Shown piece by piece: positions 1-6,828 of a stretch of DNA of 8,760 nt. The notes under the pieces were generated by a model. The model had not been told where the DNA came from. It was given only the letters and a program-made list of their open reading frames with translations, and did not search any database. The DNA comes from Candidatus Omnitrophota bacterium. Its GTDB lineage: Bacteria > Omnitrophota > Koll11 > Gygaellales > Profunditerraquicolaceae. The stretch lies in assembly GCA_028719045.1 (NCBI GenBank), contig JAQULD010000067.1, forward strand, positions 1-8,760. Direction: 5' to 3'. The stretch's first letter is position 1; every line of letters starts with the position of its first letter. The position numbers were made by a program, and so were the translations under genes.

Positions 1-1
1 G

Positions 2-697
2 CATGCCTTGGGGATAGAGCCGCCGAAAACAATATTCGCGCACGGCTGGTGGATGATGGGTGAGAACAAAATGTCCAAATCCCGCGGCAATGTCATCGAG
101 CCTTTGGATATGGTGGATAAATACGGCATAGACGTTTACAGGTATTTTCTTCTGCGCGACGTGACTTTCGGTTTAGACGGCAATTTTTCCGAGGAAGCGA
201 TAATAAAAAGGTTTAACAGCGACCTGGCAAACGACCTGGGTAACCTGGTTTACCGCACCCTGACGATGGTCGAGAAATATTACCAGGGCAGGGTCCCGGA
301 AGAAACTAAAAACCCGGTTAACCCGCAGGAAAAGCTTATCCGCTCAAAAATGAGATCCGGAGATAAACCGGCGGAGATCCAGGCCGTTGTCGCTTCCAAC
401 CTCTCCGGACCGGCATGCAATTTTAGCCTGGCCTTGGAAAGTATCTGGGAACTGGTTAACCTCGCCAACAAATATGTCGAAGAGACAAAACCCTGGAACC
501 TGGCTAAAGAGAATAAGGCAGAAGAGCTTAAGGCTTTCATACGTCTTCTGGTTGATGTGATAAGAGAGGTTTCCGACTATATATACCCTTTTATGCCGCA
601 AACAGCGGATTCCATCAAAGAACAGATCGGCTCTGAAACCGTGAAAAAAGGCAAGCCTCTATTCCCCCGTATTGAAAACCTAAAGCCCAAAACCTAA
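2..697 (+). CDS. metG: Methionyl-tRNA synthetase, C-terminal part (5' end outside window)
   Basis: Charges tRNA-Met with methionine in the cytoplasm (class I aminoacyl-tRNA synthetase). The reading frame is open from base 2 to the TAA at 695-697, giving 231 visible residues; the N-terminal Rossmann half lies upstream of the window. The visible part starts just before the KMSKS ATP-binding loop, encoded at 68-82 within the typical context GENKMSKSRGNVIEP. The helical anticodon-binding domain follows, with the family pattern KPWNLAK and then YPFMPQTA. The protein ends shortly after PLFPRIE, so the extra C-terminal tRNA-binding (EMAPII/Trbp111-like) domain carried by many bacterial MetRS is absent from this chain; it could be encoded elsewhere. 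The apparent internal TTG start at base 8 is only an edge artefact. The stop is 8 bases before tatD, and metG-tatD adjacency is common in bacteria (for example metS-yabD in Bacillus). Confidence 0.96.
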   Translation, partial: HALGIEPPKTIFAHGWWMMGENKMSKSRGNVIEPLDMVDKYGIDVYRYFLLRDVTFGLDGNFSEEAIIKRFNSDLANDLGNLVYRTLTMVEKYYQGRVPEETKNPVNPQEKLIRSKMRSGDKPAEIQAVVASNLSGPACNFSLALESIWELVNLANKYVEETKPWNLAKENKAEELKAFIRLLVDVIREVSDYIYPFMPQTADSIKEQIGSETVKKGKPLFPRIENLKPKT

Positions 698-705
698 AAC
701 ACCCT

Positions 706-1473
706 ATGCTGATAGATACTCACTGCCATCTTGATTTCCCTGAATATGACCAGGACAGGGAAGAGGTGATAAAGAGGGCCAACCTTGAGGGCGTAAATTA
801 TCTTGTGAATGTCGGCTCAAGCCTTGAAGGCTCTAAAAGAGCGGTGGCGCTTGCGGAAAAATATGATCTTGTTTACGCCTCCGTAGGCCTTCATCCCCAT
901 GAAGCGGACGGTTTCAGCCCGGATTGCCTGAATGCCCTGAAAACTCTCTCGGCAAAGAAAAAAGTGGTGGCTATCGGGGAAACCGGACTGGATTTCTTTA
1001 AGAATTTTTCCTCGCGGGAGAACCAGGAAAAACTTTTTTACGCTACTTTGGACCTGGCCAAAGAAGTCCGGCTCCCTTTAGTTATCCACTGCCGCCAGGC
1101 GCAGCAGGAGATATTGCAGATCTTTAAAACGCGCCTGCCTTTGCGGGCGGTGATACATTGTTTTTCGGGAGACGAAAACTTCCTTAAGGAATGCCTTTCT
1201 CTGGGGTTTTTTATTTCTTTTACCTGTAATATCACTTATAAAAAGGCCCAGGACCTAAGGGAGATGGTCAAATTAACCCCGCTGGACAGGCTTATGCTGG
1301 AAACCGACGCCCCGTATCTGTCCCCTGAAGGCTTCCGCGGCCAGCGAAACGAGCCTTCCCGGATAAAAATACTGGCGCAGGAAGTAGCGAAATTGCGGGG
1401 GATAGGATTGGAAGAATTGTCTTACGCCACCACCCAAAACGCTAAAAAGTTTTTTAATTTAAACCCGGAGTAG
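706..1473 (+). CDS. tatD: TatD-family metal-dependent deoxyribonuclease
   Basis: A 255-residue TIM-barrel metallohydrolase of the TatD/YcfH/YabD family, whose characterised members are metal-dependent DNases; the exact substrate of this one cannot be read from sequence. All expected metal ligands are visible: the HxH pair His6/His8 in THCHLD, Glu92 in IGETGLDFF, His128 in IHCRQA, His151 in IHCFSG, and Asp201 in LETDAPYLSP. Length matches the family (about 255-265). The ATG at 706 is chosen because the HxH motif normally lies within the first ten residues. There is no recognisable Shine-Dalgarno sequence in the 8-base gap after metG, so expression probably relies on readthrough of ribosomes from metG. 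The gene ends 4 bases before mtnA. Confidence 0.95.
   Translation: MLIDTHCHLDFPEYDQDREEVIKRANLEGVNYLVNVGSSLEGSKRAVALAEKYDLVYASVGLHPHEADGFSPDCLNALKTLSAKKKVVAIGETGLDFFKNFSSRENQEKLFYATLDLAKEVRLPLVIHCRQAQQEILQIFKTRLPLRAVIHCFSGDENFLKECLSLGFFISFTCNITYKKAQDLREMVKLTPLDRLMLETDAPYLSPEGFRGQRNEPSRIKILAQEVAKLRGIGLEELSYATTQNAKKFFNLNPE
1467..1470 (+). promoter_or_regulatory. Ribosome binding site of mtnA
   Basis: GGAG sits 7 bases before the ATG at 1478, inside the last codons of tatD. It is the clearest Shine-Dalgarno site in the window and fixes the mtnA start; most other genes here have none. Confidence 0.6.
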
Positions 1474-1477
1474 TCCC

Positions 1478-2521
1478 ATGGATTTTAAGACCATTGAATG
1501 GAAGAATAATAAAATAAAAATGATCGACCAGACGCAGCTGCCTCAAAAATTAGTCTATCTGCACATAGATAACCTTAAAACGCTCTGGCAGGCGATAAAA
1601 GAAATGAAAGTAAGAGGGGCGCCGGCCCTGGGCGCCGCGGCGGGTTTAGGCGTTTACCTGGGTGTTAAAGACTCAAAGGCCGGGAATTTTAACGTTTTCA
1701 AGAAAGAGCTGGAGAGAGTCATAGATTATATAGGTTCGAGCAGGCCGACCGCCAGGAACCTTTTTTGGGCGCTTGAAAAATGCCGCCTGACGGCGCTAAA
1801 AAACAAAGGCAAACCCGTGGCTGAAATAAAAGAAGCTATACTGGGACAGGCCAGGCAGATCATGTGCGAAGACTCTCTTTCCTGTAACCGGATCGGTTCA
1901 TACGGAGCTAAATTAATAAAGAATAACGATTCCATCCTGACTATTTGCAATGCCGGGGCATTGGCGACTATAGATTTCGGCACGGCTTTAGGGGTGATCT
2001 ACCGGGCAAAGCAGGACGAAAAAAATATAAAAGTTTACGCCTGCGAGACCAGGCCCATGCTTCAGGGCGCGCGCCTGACAACCTGGGAACTCAGCAAAAA
2101 AGGCATAGATGTAACGCTTATCTGCGACAGTATGGCGGCAACGCTGATGCGCCAGGGCAAAGTAAACAAGGTTATTGCCGGAGCGGACCGGATCGCCTCA
2201 AACGGCGATACGGCGAATAAAATAGGCACATATAACCTCGCGGTCTTAAGCCGTTACCATAAAATTCCTTTTTATATAGCGGCGCCAGCATCCACGTTTG
2301 ACTTGAACATTAAAAGCGGTAAGCAGATACCGATCGAAGAGCGGCCTGCCTGGGAAGTGACAGAGTTATTTTTTAAGAAGCCGACCGCCGCTAAAGGCGT
2401 TAAGGTTTTTAATCCGGCTTTTGACGTTACTCCCGCGGAGCTGATCTCGGCTATCATTACCGATAAAGGCGTGATCAGCCCGCCTTACGCGAAAAACATT
2501 TCAAAAATAATAAAAAAATGA
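1478..2521 (+). CDS. mtnA: S-methyl-5-thioribose-1-phosphate isomerase
   Basis: Predicted to convert 5-methylthioribose 1-phosphate to methylthioribulose 1-phosphate in methionine salvage (eIF2B-related fold). The 347 residues match the family length. Diagnostic segments appear in order: VRGAPALGAAAGLG near residue 46, SRPTARNLFWAL, ICNAGALAT with the catalytic cysteine at Cys157, YACETRPMLQGARLT, and AGADRIASNGD with the catalytic aspartate at Asp237, then GTYNLAVLS and FYIAAPASTFD. Cys157 and Asp237 correspond to Cys160 and Asp240 of the Bacillus enzyme with the same offset of three. Start chosen at the ATG served by GGAG. No other salvage gene (mtnB, mtnK, mtnP, mtnD) is in the window, so a side role such as recycling another 5-deoxypentose phosphate is possible. 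The related ribose-1,5-bisphosphate isomerases and eIF2B-like proteins are less likely given the MtnA-specific motifs. Its stop overlaps thiL by 4 bases. Confidence 0.93.
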   Translation: MDFKTIEWKNNKIKMIDQTQLPQKLVYLHIDNLKTLWQAIKEMKVRGAPALGAAAGLGVYLGVKDSKAGNFNVFKKELERVIDYIGSSRPTARNLFWALEKCRLTALKNKGKPVAEIKEAILGQARQIMCEDSLSCNRIGSYGAKLIKNNDSILTICNAGALATIDFGTALGVIYRAKQDEKNIKVYACETRPMLQGARLTTWELSKKGIDVTLICDSMAATLMRQGKVNKVIAGADRIASNGDTANKIGTYNLAVLSRYHKIPFYIAAPASTFDLNIKSGKQIPIEERPAWEVTELFFKKPTAAKGVKVFNPAFDVTPAELISAIITDKGVISPPYAKNISKIIKK

Positions 2522-3411
2522 AAATAACCGGGTTAGGCGAATTCGGGCTGATCGAAAAGATCAGGAAATCTTTTAAGTACGGCCCGGAGGTAATAAAAGG
2601 CATAGGGGATGACTGCGCCGTAGTGGAATTTGACAGGAAGCGGTATATGCTTCTTACCTGCGACATGATAATCGAAGGCGTGGATTTCTTGCCCGCGGAA
2701 AAACCCTTCCTGGTGGGTAGAAAAGCCCTGGCGGTTTCTATAAGCGATATCGCCGCCTGCGCGGGACTGCCCGGATACGCGCTTGTTTCCATGGGGCTGC
2801 CGAAGAACACGGAAGTAAAATATGTAGAAGAGATAATTAAAGGTATGCTCAGCTTATCCGGGAAATACAAAATAAATATAGTCGGCGGTGATTTAAGCCG
2901 TTCTGAAAAGCTGGTGATAGACGTGAGCATGACGGGTTTTGTGGAAAAGAAGAACCTGGTTTTAAGGAACGGGGCAAAAAAAGGGGACATGATCTTTGTC
3001 ACGGGTAACCTAGGCGGCTCTATCCGCGGTAAACACCTGCGCTTCGGCCCGCGCGTAGAAGAGGCGCGTTACCTGGTCAGGAATTTCAAGGTCAATTCCA
3101 TGATCGATATTTCCGACGGCCTTCTGCAGGACCTGGGGCATATCCTTAAAGACAGCAAAGTAGGCTGCCTGATCTATGAAGGGCTGCTTCCGGTCAGTAA
3201 AGAGGCAAGGAGCCTGGATGAGGTCTTGAGCATGGGCGAAGATTTCGAGCTGCTTTTTACCATGTCAAACCGCGAAGGCAGGAAATTAATAAAGAGCAAT
3301 AAGGATTTTACTTTTATCGGAGAAATTACGCAGGCAAAAGCCGGGTTGACTTTTGTGGATAACAAAGGAAAAGAAAAGAAGCTTAAACCCGCGGGCTTTT
3401 CGCACTTTTAA
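2518..3411 (+). CDS. thiL: Thiamine-monophosphate kinase
   Basis: Phosphorylates thiamine monophosphate to thiamine diphosphate with ATP, the last step of cofactor synthesis. It is a 297-residue PurM/AIR-synthase-superfamily protein, slightly shorter than E. coli ThiL (about 325). Motifs in order: GEFGLIEKI at the N-terminus, GIGDDCAV with metal-binding Asp31/Asp32, CDMIIEGVDF at 48-57, the AVSISDIAACAGLPGYALVSM segment (read without its first residue here as VSISDIAACAG), VGGDLSRS, VTGNLGGS, MIDISDGLLQDLGHI, and GEDFELLFT. Position 56 is Asp where the family usually has His in the GxHF motif. The start ATG overlaps the mtnA stop as ATGA, with no Shine-Dalgarno sequence, suggesting translational coupling. 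No other thiamine gene is present; thiL next to tsaE/tsaB is a known arrangement (Bacillus thiL-ydiB-ydiC). Confidence 0.95.
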   Translation: MKITGLGEFGLIEKIRKSFKYGPEVIKGIGDDCAVVEFDRKRYMLLTCDMIIEGVDFLPAEKPFLVGRKALAVSISDIAACAGLPGYALVSMGLPKNTEVKYVEEIIKGMLSLSGKYKINIVGGDLSRSEKLVIDVSMTGFVEKKNLVLRNGAKKGDMIFVTGNLGGSIRGKHLRFGPRVEEARYLVRNFKVNSMIDISDGLLQDLGHILKDSKVGCLIYEGLLPVSKEARSLDEVLSMGEDFELLFTMSNREGRKLIKSNKDFTFIGEITQAKAGLTFVDNKGKEKKLKPAGFSHF

Positions 3412-3413
3412 AG

Positions 3414-3881
3414 ATGAAATTGATCTCCCGTTCGCCGGGCGAAACCATGAAAATAGGCAGGGCTATAGCCGCCGGATCCAAAAAGTCGGACATAATCTGT
3501 TTGTTCGGCAACCTTGGTTCGGGGAAAACCGTGTTGACCAGGGGTATAGCCTCGGGGCTGGGGGTAAAGAAAGACAATATTATAAGCCCCACATTTGTGC
3601 TTATCCGCCAGTATAAAGGCAAATTGCCGGTTTATCACTTTGACCTTTACAGGTTGCAAGGCACGCAGGATATACTGGCGTTAGGATATGAGGAATATTT
3701 TTATAACGAAGGTATCTCGATAATAGAATGGGCTGACCGGCTTTGCTGCCTTATGCCGAAAGAATTCCTGAGGGTGGATCTGGAGGTAACGGGGGAAAAC
3801 AAAAGGAGCCTGGAATTCAGCGCTTTCGGCAGCCGCAGCGCGGAATGGTTGAAGGACATAAGGAGCAGGCTTACAAAATGA
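3414..3881 (+). CDS. tsaE: tRNA t6A biosynthesis ATPase TsaE
   Basis: A small P-loop ATPase that works with TsaB and TsaD in making N6-threonylcarbamoyladenosine at position 37 of ANN-decoding tRNAs. The 155 residues match the family. Walker A is GNLGSGKT at residues 32-39, followed by SPTF at 58-61, the family motif YHFDLYRL at 74-81, and IEWADR ending at 109. The ATG lies 2 bases after the thiL stop with no Shine-Dalgarno sequence. The C-terminal tail after about residue 125 is not conserved in ways I recognise. Its stop overlaps the tsaB start (ATGA), fitting the stoichiometric partnership of the two proteins. Confidence 0.96.
   Translation: MKLISRSPGETMKIGRAIAAGSKKSDIICLFGNLGSGKTVLTRGIASGLGVKKDNIISPTFVLIRQYKGKLPVYHFDLYRLQGTQDILALGYEEYFYNEGISIIEWADRLCCLMPKEFLRVDLEVTGENKRSLEFSAFGSRSAEWLKDIRSRLTK
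3861..3865 (+). promoter_or_regulatory. Possible ribosome binding site of tsaB
   Basis: AGGAG within the end of tsaE, 12 bases before the tsaB ATG at 3878. The spacing is longer than ideal, but it supports the ATG at 3878 over the upstream in-frame ATG at 3743. Confidence 0.4.
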
Positions 3882-4585
3882 AAATATTAGCCGTAGATAC
3901 ATCGACAAGGTTTTTATGCCTCGGCGTTTGCAGGCAAGAGGGTTTATACGAATATAAAATCGAAGCGGCCACAAAGCTTTCCGCGTGGCTTATGCCGGCA
4001 ATAAAACGGGTATTGGAAGCGCTCGGGGAAGGCCTTAGAGATATCGATTATTTCGCCTGCGGGATAGGGCCCGGTTCTTTTACCGGGGTAAGGGTGGGGA
4101 TAGCGACGATAAAAGGGCTGGCCTGGTCCATGAATAAACCGGTGGCCGGCATATCAACCCTGGATATCCTGGCTAGAAACGCGCCGCAAGACAAAGGACT
4201 GGTTGCTCCTGTAATTGACGCTAAGCGCGGGCTGGTTTACAGCGCTATATACAGCGCTAGCGGCGACAACTTAAAAAGGGTTTCCCCTTACATGCTTTTG
4301 TCACCCGAAGAAACGGTAAAAAAGATCAAAGCCAAGGCCGGTAAAAGAGGCGGAAAGCGCGTTACAATATTAGGCGACGGGTTGGCCGTATGCCGTCAGG
4401 CTGTTTCAGAAGGGATAGGAACAGCCGTTATCCTGGACAAGGATTACTGGTATCCTGAGGCGCGCAATATTATTGCCTGCGCCAAAGAGAATATACGCCA
4501 TAGATTGACAGATACGGCTTTTGGAGTGAAGCCGGTATATCTTTATCCCAAAGAATGCCAGATCAGAAAAACGAAAACATTATGA
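3878..4585 (+). CDS. tsaB: tRNA t6A biosynthesis protein TsaB
   Basis: The inactive ASKHA-fold partner that binds TsaD and helps assemble the TsaB-TsaD-TsaE complex for tRNA t6A37 synthesis. From the ATG at 3878 it is 235 residues, as expected for TsaB. The N-terminus MKILAVDTST is the family signature, GPGSFTGVRVG starts at residue 64, IDAKRGLVY follows in the middle, and the C-terminus carries the usual PVYLYP segment near its end. The frame is open for 45 further codons upstream, but that stretch is antisense-like noise read from tsaE in another frame. The usual HS in the early RxHSxxLLP segment is replaced (KLSAWLMP). ATG overlaps the tsaE stop and its own stop overlaps the alr start. The partner tsaD and the frequent neighbour rimI are not in the window. 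Confidence 0.94.
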   Translation: MKILAVDTSTRFLCLGVCRQEGLYEYKIEAATKLSAWLMPAIKRVLEALGEGLRDIDYFACGIGPGSFTGVRVGIATIKGLAWSMNKPVAGISTLDILARNAPQDKGLVAPVIDAKRGLVYSAIYSASGDNLKRVSPYMLLSPEETVKKIKAKAGKRGGKRVTILGDGLAVCRQAVSEGIGTAVILDKDYWYPEARNIIACAKENIRHRLTDTAFGVKPVYLYPKECQIRKTKTL

Positions 4586-5700
4586 ATAAACCGAAATCAA
4601 TAGGCTACAGGCCGACGTGGGCGGAGATCAATCTGGGTAATCTGGCCCATAATTTCAGGCAGATAAGAAAACTCATGCCGGAAGGCAAAATCATGGTTTG
4701 CGTAAAAGCCGACGCCTACGGCCACGGGATAATCCCCGTATCCAGGAAGCTGGTTGCCTGCGGAGCCGATTACCTGGGAGTCGCTTCCATCGATGAAGGT
4801 ATAAGGTTAAGGCGGGAAAAAATAAAGGCGCCGGTCCTGATTCTGGGCCTTATCATGAAAGAAGACATAGCTCCGGTGTTTAAATATAACCTTATTCCCA
4901 CCGTTTGCACAGCGGAACTGGCGTTGGCGTTAAACAACAAGGCGGGGCTCTTGGGTTTGCGGAAAGCGATACACATAAAGATCGACACGGGCATGGGCAG
5001 GATCGGCTCTTTGTATGACGACGCGTTTGGGTTCATCAAGAAAGTATATAAACTTAAAAACCTGGATATAGAAGGGGTGTTCACGCATCTTGCCTGCGCC
5101 GACGTCAATAATGATTTTACCCTGCATCAGATAGAACTCTTCGATAACCTGGTCTCTAAATTATATAAGGCGGGTATCCATATCCCGTTAGTGCACGCCG
5201 CAAACAGCATGGGTGTTATCTCTTACCAAAACAGCCATTTCAACATGGTCAGGCCCGGCCTTGTTATTTACGGCCTGCATCCGCGCTCAGGTTTAAACAT
5301 AGACCTGAAACCCGTATTAAGCTTAAAGACAAGAGTGGTTTACGCGAAAAAAGTTCCCAAGGGCTATGGGATAAGTTACGGCCACAGTTACGTCACAAAA
5401 AGCGCGGCCCGCATCGTGACCCTGCCGATCGGCTATGGCGATGGTTATCCGAGAAACCTTTCCAACCTTGCCCCTGTTTTAATAAAGGGGAGGAAATTCA
5501 AGATCAGCGGCCGGATCTGCATGGACCAGATCATGGTCGATGTCGGAGATTCCAGGGTCAGGGTGGGGGATGAGGTTGTGCTTATCGGGCGCCAGGGCAG
5601 CCGGAATATCCTTACGGAAGAATTAGCCCGTCTCTCCGGAACAATTCCTTACGAAATAGTGTGCGGATTAGGCAGCCGCATCCCGCGGGTATATCTCTAA
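4582..5700 (+). CDS. alr: Alanine racemase
   Basis: A PLP-dependent enzyme that interconverts L- and D-alanine, supplying D-Ala for peptidoglycan. It is 372 residues from the ATG at 4582, in the normal range (359-388). The PLP lysine is Lys42 in VKADAYGHG and the second catalytic base is Tyr266 in GISYGHSY, very close to Lys39/Tyr265 of the Geobacillus enzyme. Other family segments: GVFTHLACAD, MVRPGLVIYGLHP, LPIGYGDGYPR and GRICMDQIMVDVG. I choose 4582 because it makes an ATGA overlap with tsaB, like two other junctions in this operon; the in-frame ATG at 4555 would add nine poorly conserved residues. No Shine-Dalgarno sequence precedes either. Last gene of the + strand operon, converging on lptG. 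Confidence 0.95.
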   Translation: MNKPKSIGYRPTWAEINLGNLAHNFRQIRKLMPEGKIMVCVKADAYGHGIIPVSRKLVACGADYLGVASIDEGIRLRREKIKAPVLILGLIMKEDIAPVFKYNLIPTVCTAELALALNNKAGLLGLRKAIHIKIDTGMGRIGSLYDDAFGFIKKVYKLKNLDIEGVFTHLACADVNNDFTLHQIELFDNLVSKLYKAGIHIPLVHAANSMGVISYQNSHFNMVRPGLVIYGLHPRSGLNIDLKPVLSLKTRVVYAKKVPKGYGISYGHSYVTKSAARIVTLPIGYGDGYPRNLSNLAPVLIKGRKFKISGRICMDQIMVDVGDSRVRVGDEVVLIGRQGSRNILTEELARLSGTIPYEIVCGLGSRIPRVYL

Positions 5701-5727
5701 CCGAAATTATTTATCGACTGGCAAAAA
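5701..5727. other. Short convergent intergenic gap between alr and lptG
   Basis: 27 AT-rich bases separate the two stop codons. I found no strong GC-rich stem followed by a T-run on either strand here, so an intrinsic terminator is not evident; the two transcripts may end inside each other's 3' regions or by another mechanism. Confidence 0.6.
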
Positions 5728-6828
5728 CTACGGTATGGTCCTAAGCATATAGATGCTCAGGAAAAGCGCGAGGGCGTGGCTTAAGAGCACCGCGATGATC
5801 GGCTCGATCATGCCTTTTTTCCCGAGCGCGATGCTTATAGCGTTTAATACATAGTAAAGGAACCCCAGCACCATCGATATACCAAGGCTGGAAAGGCCGG
5901 TAGCGCGTTTTATCATCATCAGGGCGAAAGGTATGCCGAGGAGTATGATGATAATGCTCGTAAGAGGCATGGTAAACCTTTGGTAAAGGTCGACTTTCAG
6001 GCTTCTGATCACGGGAGTCGCCCCGCTTTTGGATAATTTCCAGATATAATTGTTGAGCTGGTTTATATTCATGTAGTCCGAACGCTGCCTTTGGCCGACG
6101 AACTCATCCGGAGTTTCGGTTATGTCCATTACTTCCTCATCAAGATACTGCGGTTCTTTTGCCATCTGGCCGTTCTGGTCAAATTCATAGGTTATGCAGT
6201 GGTAAAACCTCCAGACCCCGTCTTTAAATATTCCTTTACTCGCCACGATCTTCTTTACGATGTCCTGGTTGTTGTTCTGCTCAAGCACGATTATGTTTTC
6301 CATAGTGTTGGTTGAAGGAGAGAAGACATTCGCGTAGAACAGCCTGTTTTTAGAGGCGAACATAGAGAAATTCTTGATTATTTCCGGGCCTTTTTCTTTC
6401 GCTTTTTGTATCCCTGAATCCATCTGTTCCTTGATATTCTGGGTGACTAAAGCGGAGGAAGGGACATAGGTGTCATTTATCCAGAAAACCAAAGCGCTGA
6501 CCAGTATCCCCAGTACTATGAGCGGCTTGGTCAGCTGGATGATACTTAAGCCCGATGAACGCATGGCGATGATCTCGTTGTCGCGGTTAAGTTTAGCGAA
6601 GGTATAGAGAGTGGCTAGAAGGCAGGCGATAGGGACGACCTGCACGAAGATGATAGGCAGGTTTGCCAGGTAATACTGCGCCAGTAGGCTGAAGGCTATA
6701 TGCTGTTTGAGGATTACGTCGAGGTTGGCGAAAAGATCGATGATCACGTATAAAAAAACAAAAGTGAACAGGCAGCACAGGAGGATGTTAAAGACGGACT
6801 TTAATATGTAACGGTCTAATATACGCAT
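5728..6828 (-). CDS. lptG: LPS export ABC transporter permease, LptG-type
   Basis: Inner-membrane permease of the LptB2FG transporter, which extracts lipopolysaccharide from the inner membrane and passes it to LptC/LptA. From the ATG at 6828 it has 366 residues (E. coli LptG 360). The YjgP/YjgQ architecture is visible: three N-terminal membrane segments (about 10-32, 54-76, 101-117), a large soluble periplasmic domain (about 118-285, the beta-jellyroll), then three C-terminal segments (about 287-306, 316-334, 343-362). The cytoplasmic LNRDNEIIAMRSSG loop after segment two is the family signature for contact with LptB. The start MRILDRYI is typical; an in-frame ATG at 6882 would add 18 unconserved residues. 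It overlaps the end of lptF by 13 bases. The F versus G label rests on gene order and general resemblance. Confidence 0.88.
   Translation of the reverse strand: MRILDRYILKSVFNILLCCLFTFVFLYVIIDLFANLDVILKQHIAFSLLAQYYLANLPIIFVQVVPIACLLATLYTFAKLNRDNEIIAMRSSGLSIIQLTKPLIVLGILVSALVFWINDTYVPSSALVTQNIKEQMDSGIQKAKEKGPEIIKNFSMFASKNRLFYANVFSPSTNTMENIIVLEQNNNQDIVKKIVASKGIFKDGVWRFYHCITYEFDQNGQMAKEPQYLDEEVMDITETPDEFVGQRQRSDYMNINQLNNYIWKLSKSGATPVIRSLKVDLYQRFTMPLTSIIIILLGIPFALMMIKRATGLSSLGISMVLGFLYYVLNAISIALGKKGMIEPIIAVLLSHALALFLSIYMLRTIP

Noticed and set aside
2475..3002. 175-codon antisense open frame over thiL
   Set aside because: The + strand frame is a clear ThiL with all motifs; the antisense translation is serine- and phenylalanine-rich without recognisable motifs, as expected for a shadow frame.
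3743..3877. 45-codon N-terminal extension of the tsaB frame
   Set aside because: It lies entirely within tsaE, has low-complexity glycine-rich noise, and the TsaB signature MKILAVDTST begins exactly at the ATG at 3878 that overlaps the tsaE stop.
4555..4581. Upstream ATG adding nine residues to alr
   Set aside because: No ribosome binding site and no family resemblance; the ATG at 4582 gives an ATGA overlap like other junctions in the operon. It cannot be fully excluded.
5631..5690. Small inverted repeats near the end of alr (TGCGG/CCGCA, CCCGCGGG)
   Set aside because: Stems are 4-6 bases, lie inside coding sequence, and no T-run follows, so I do not call a terminator.
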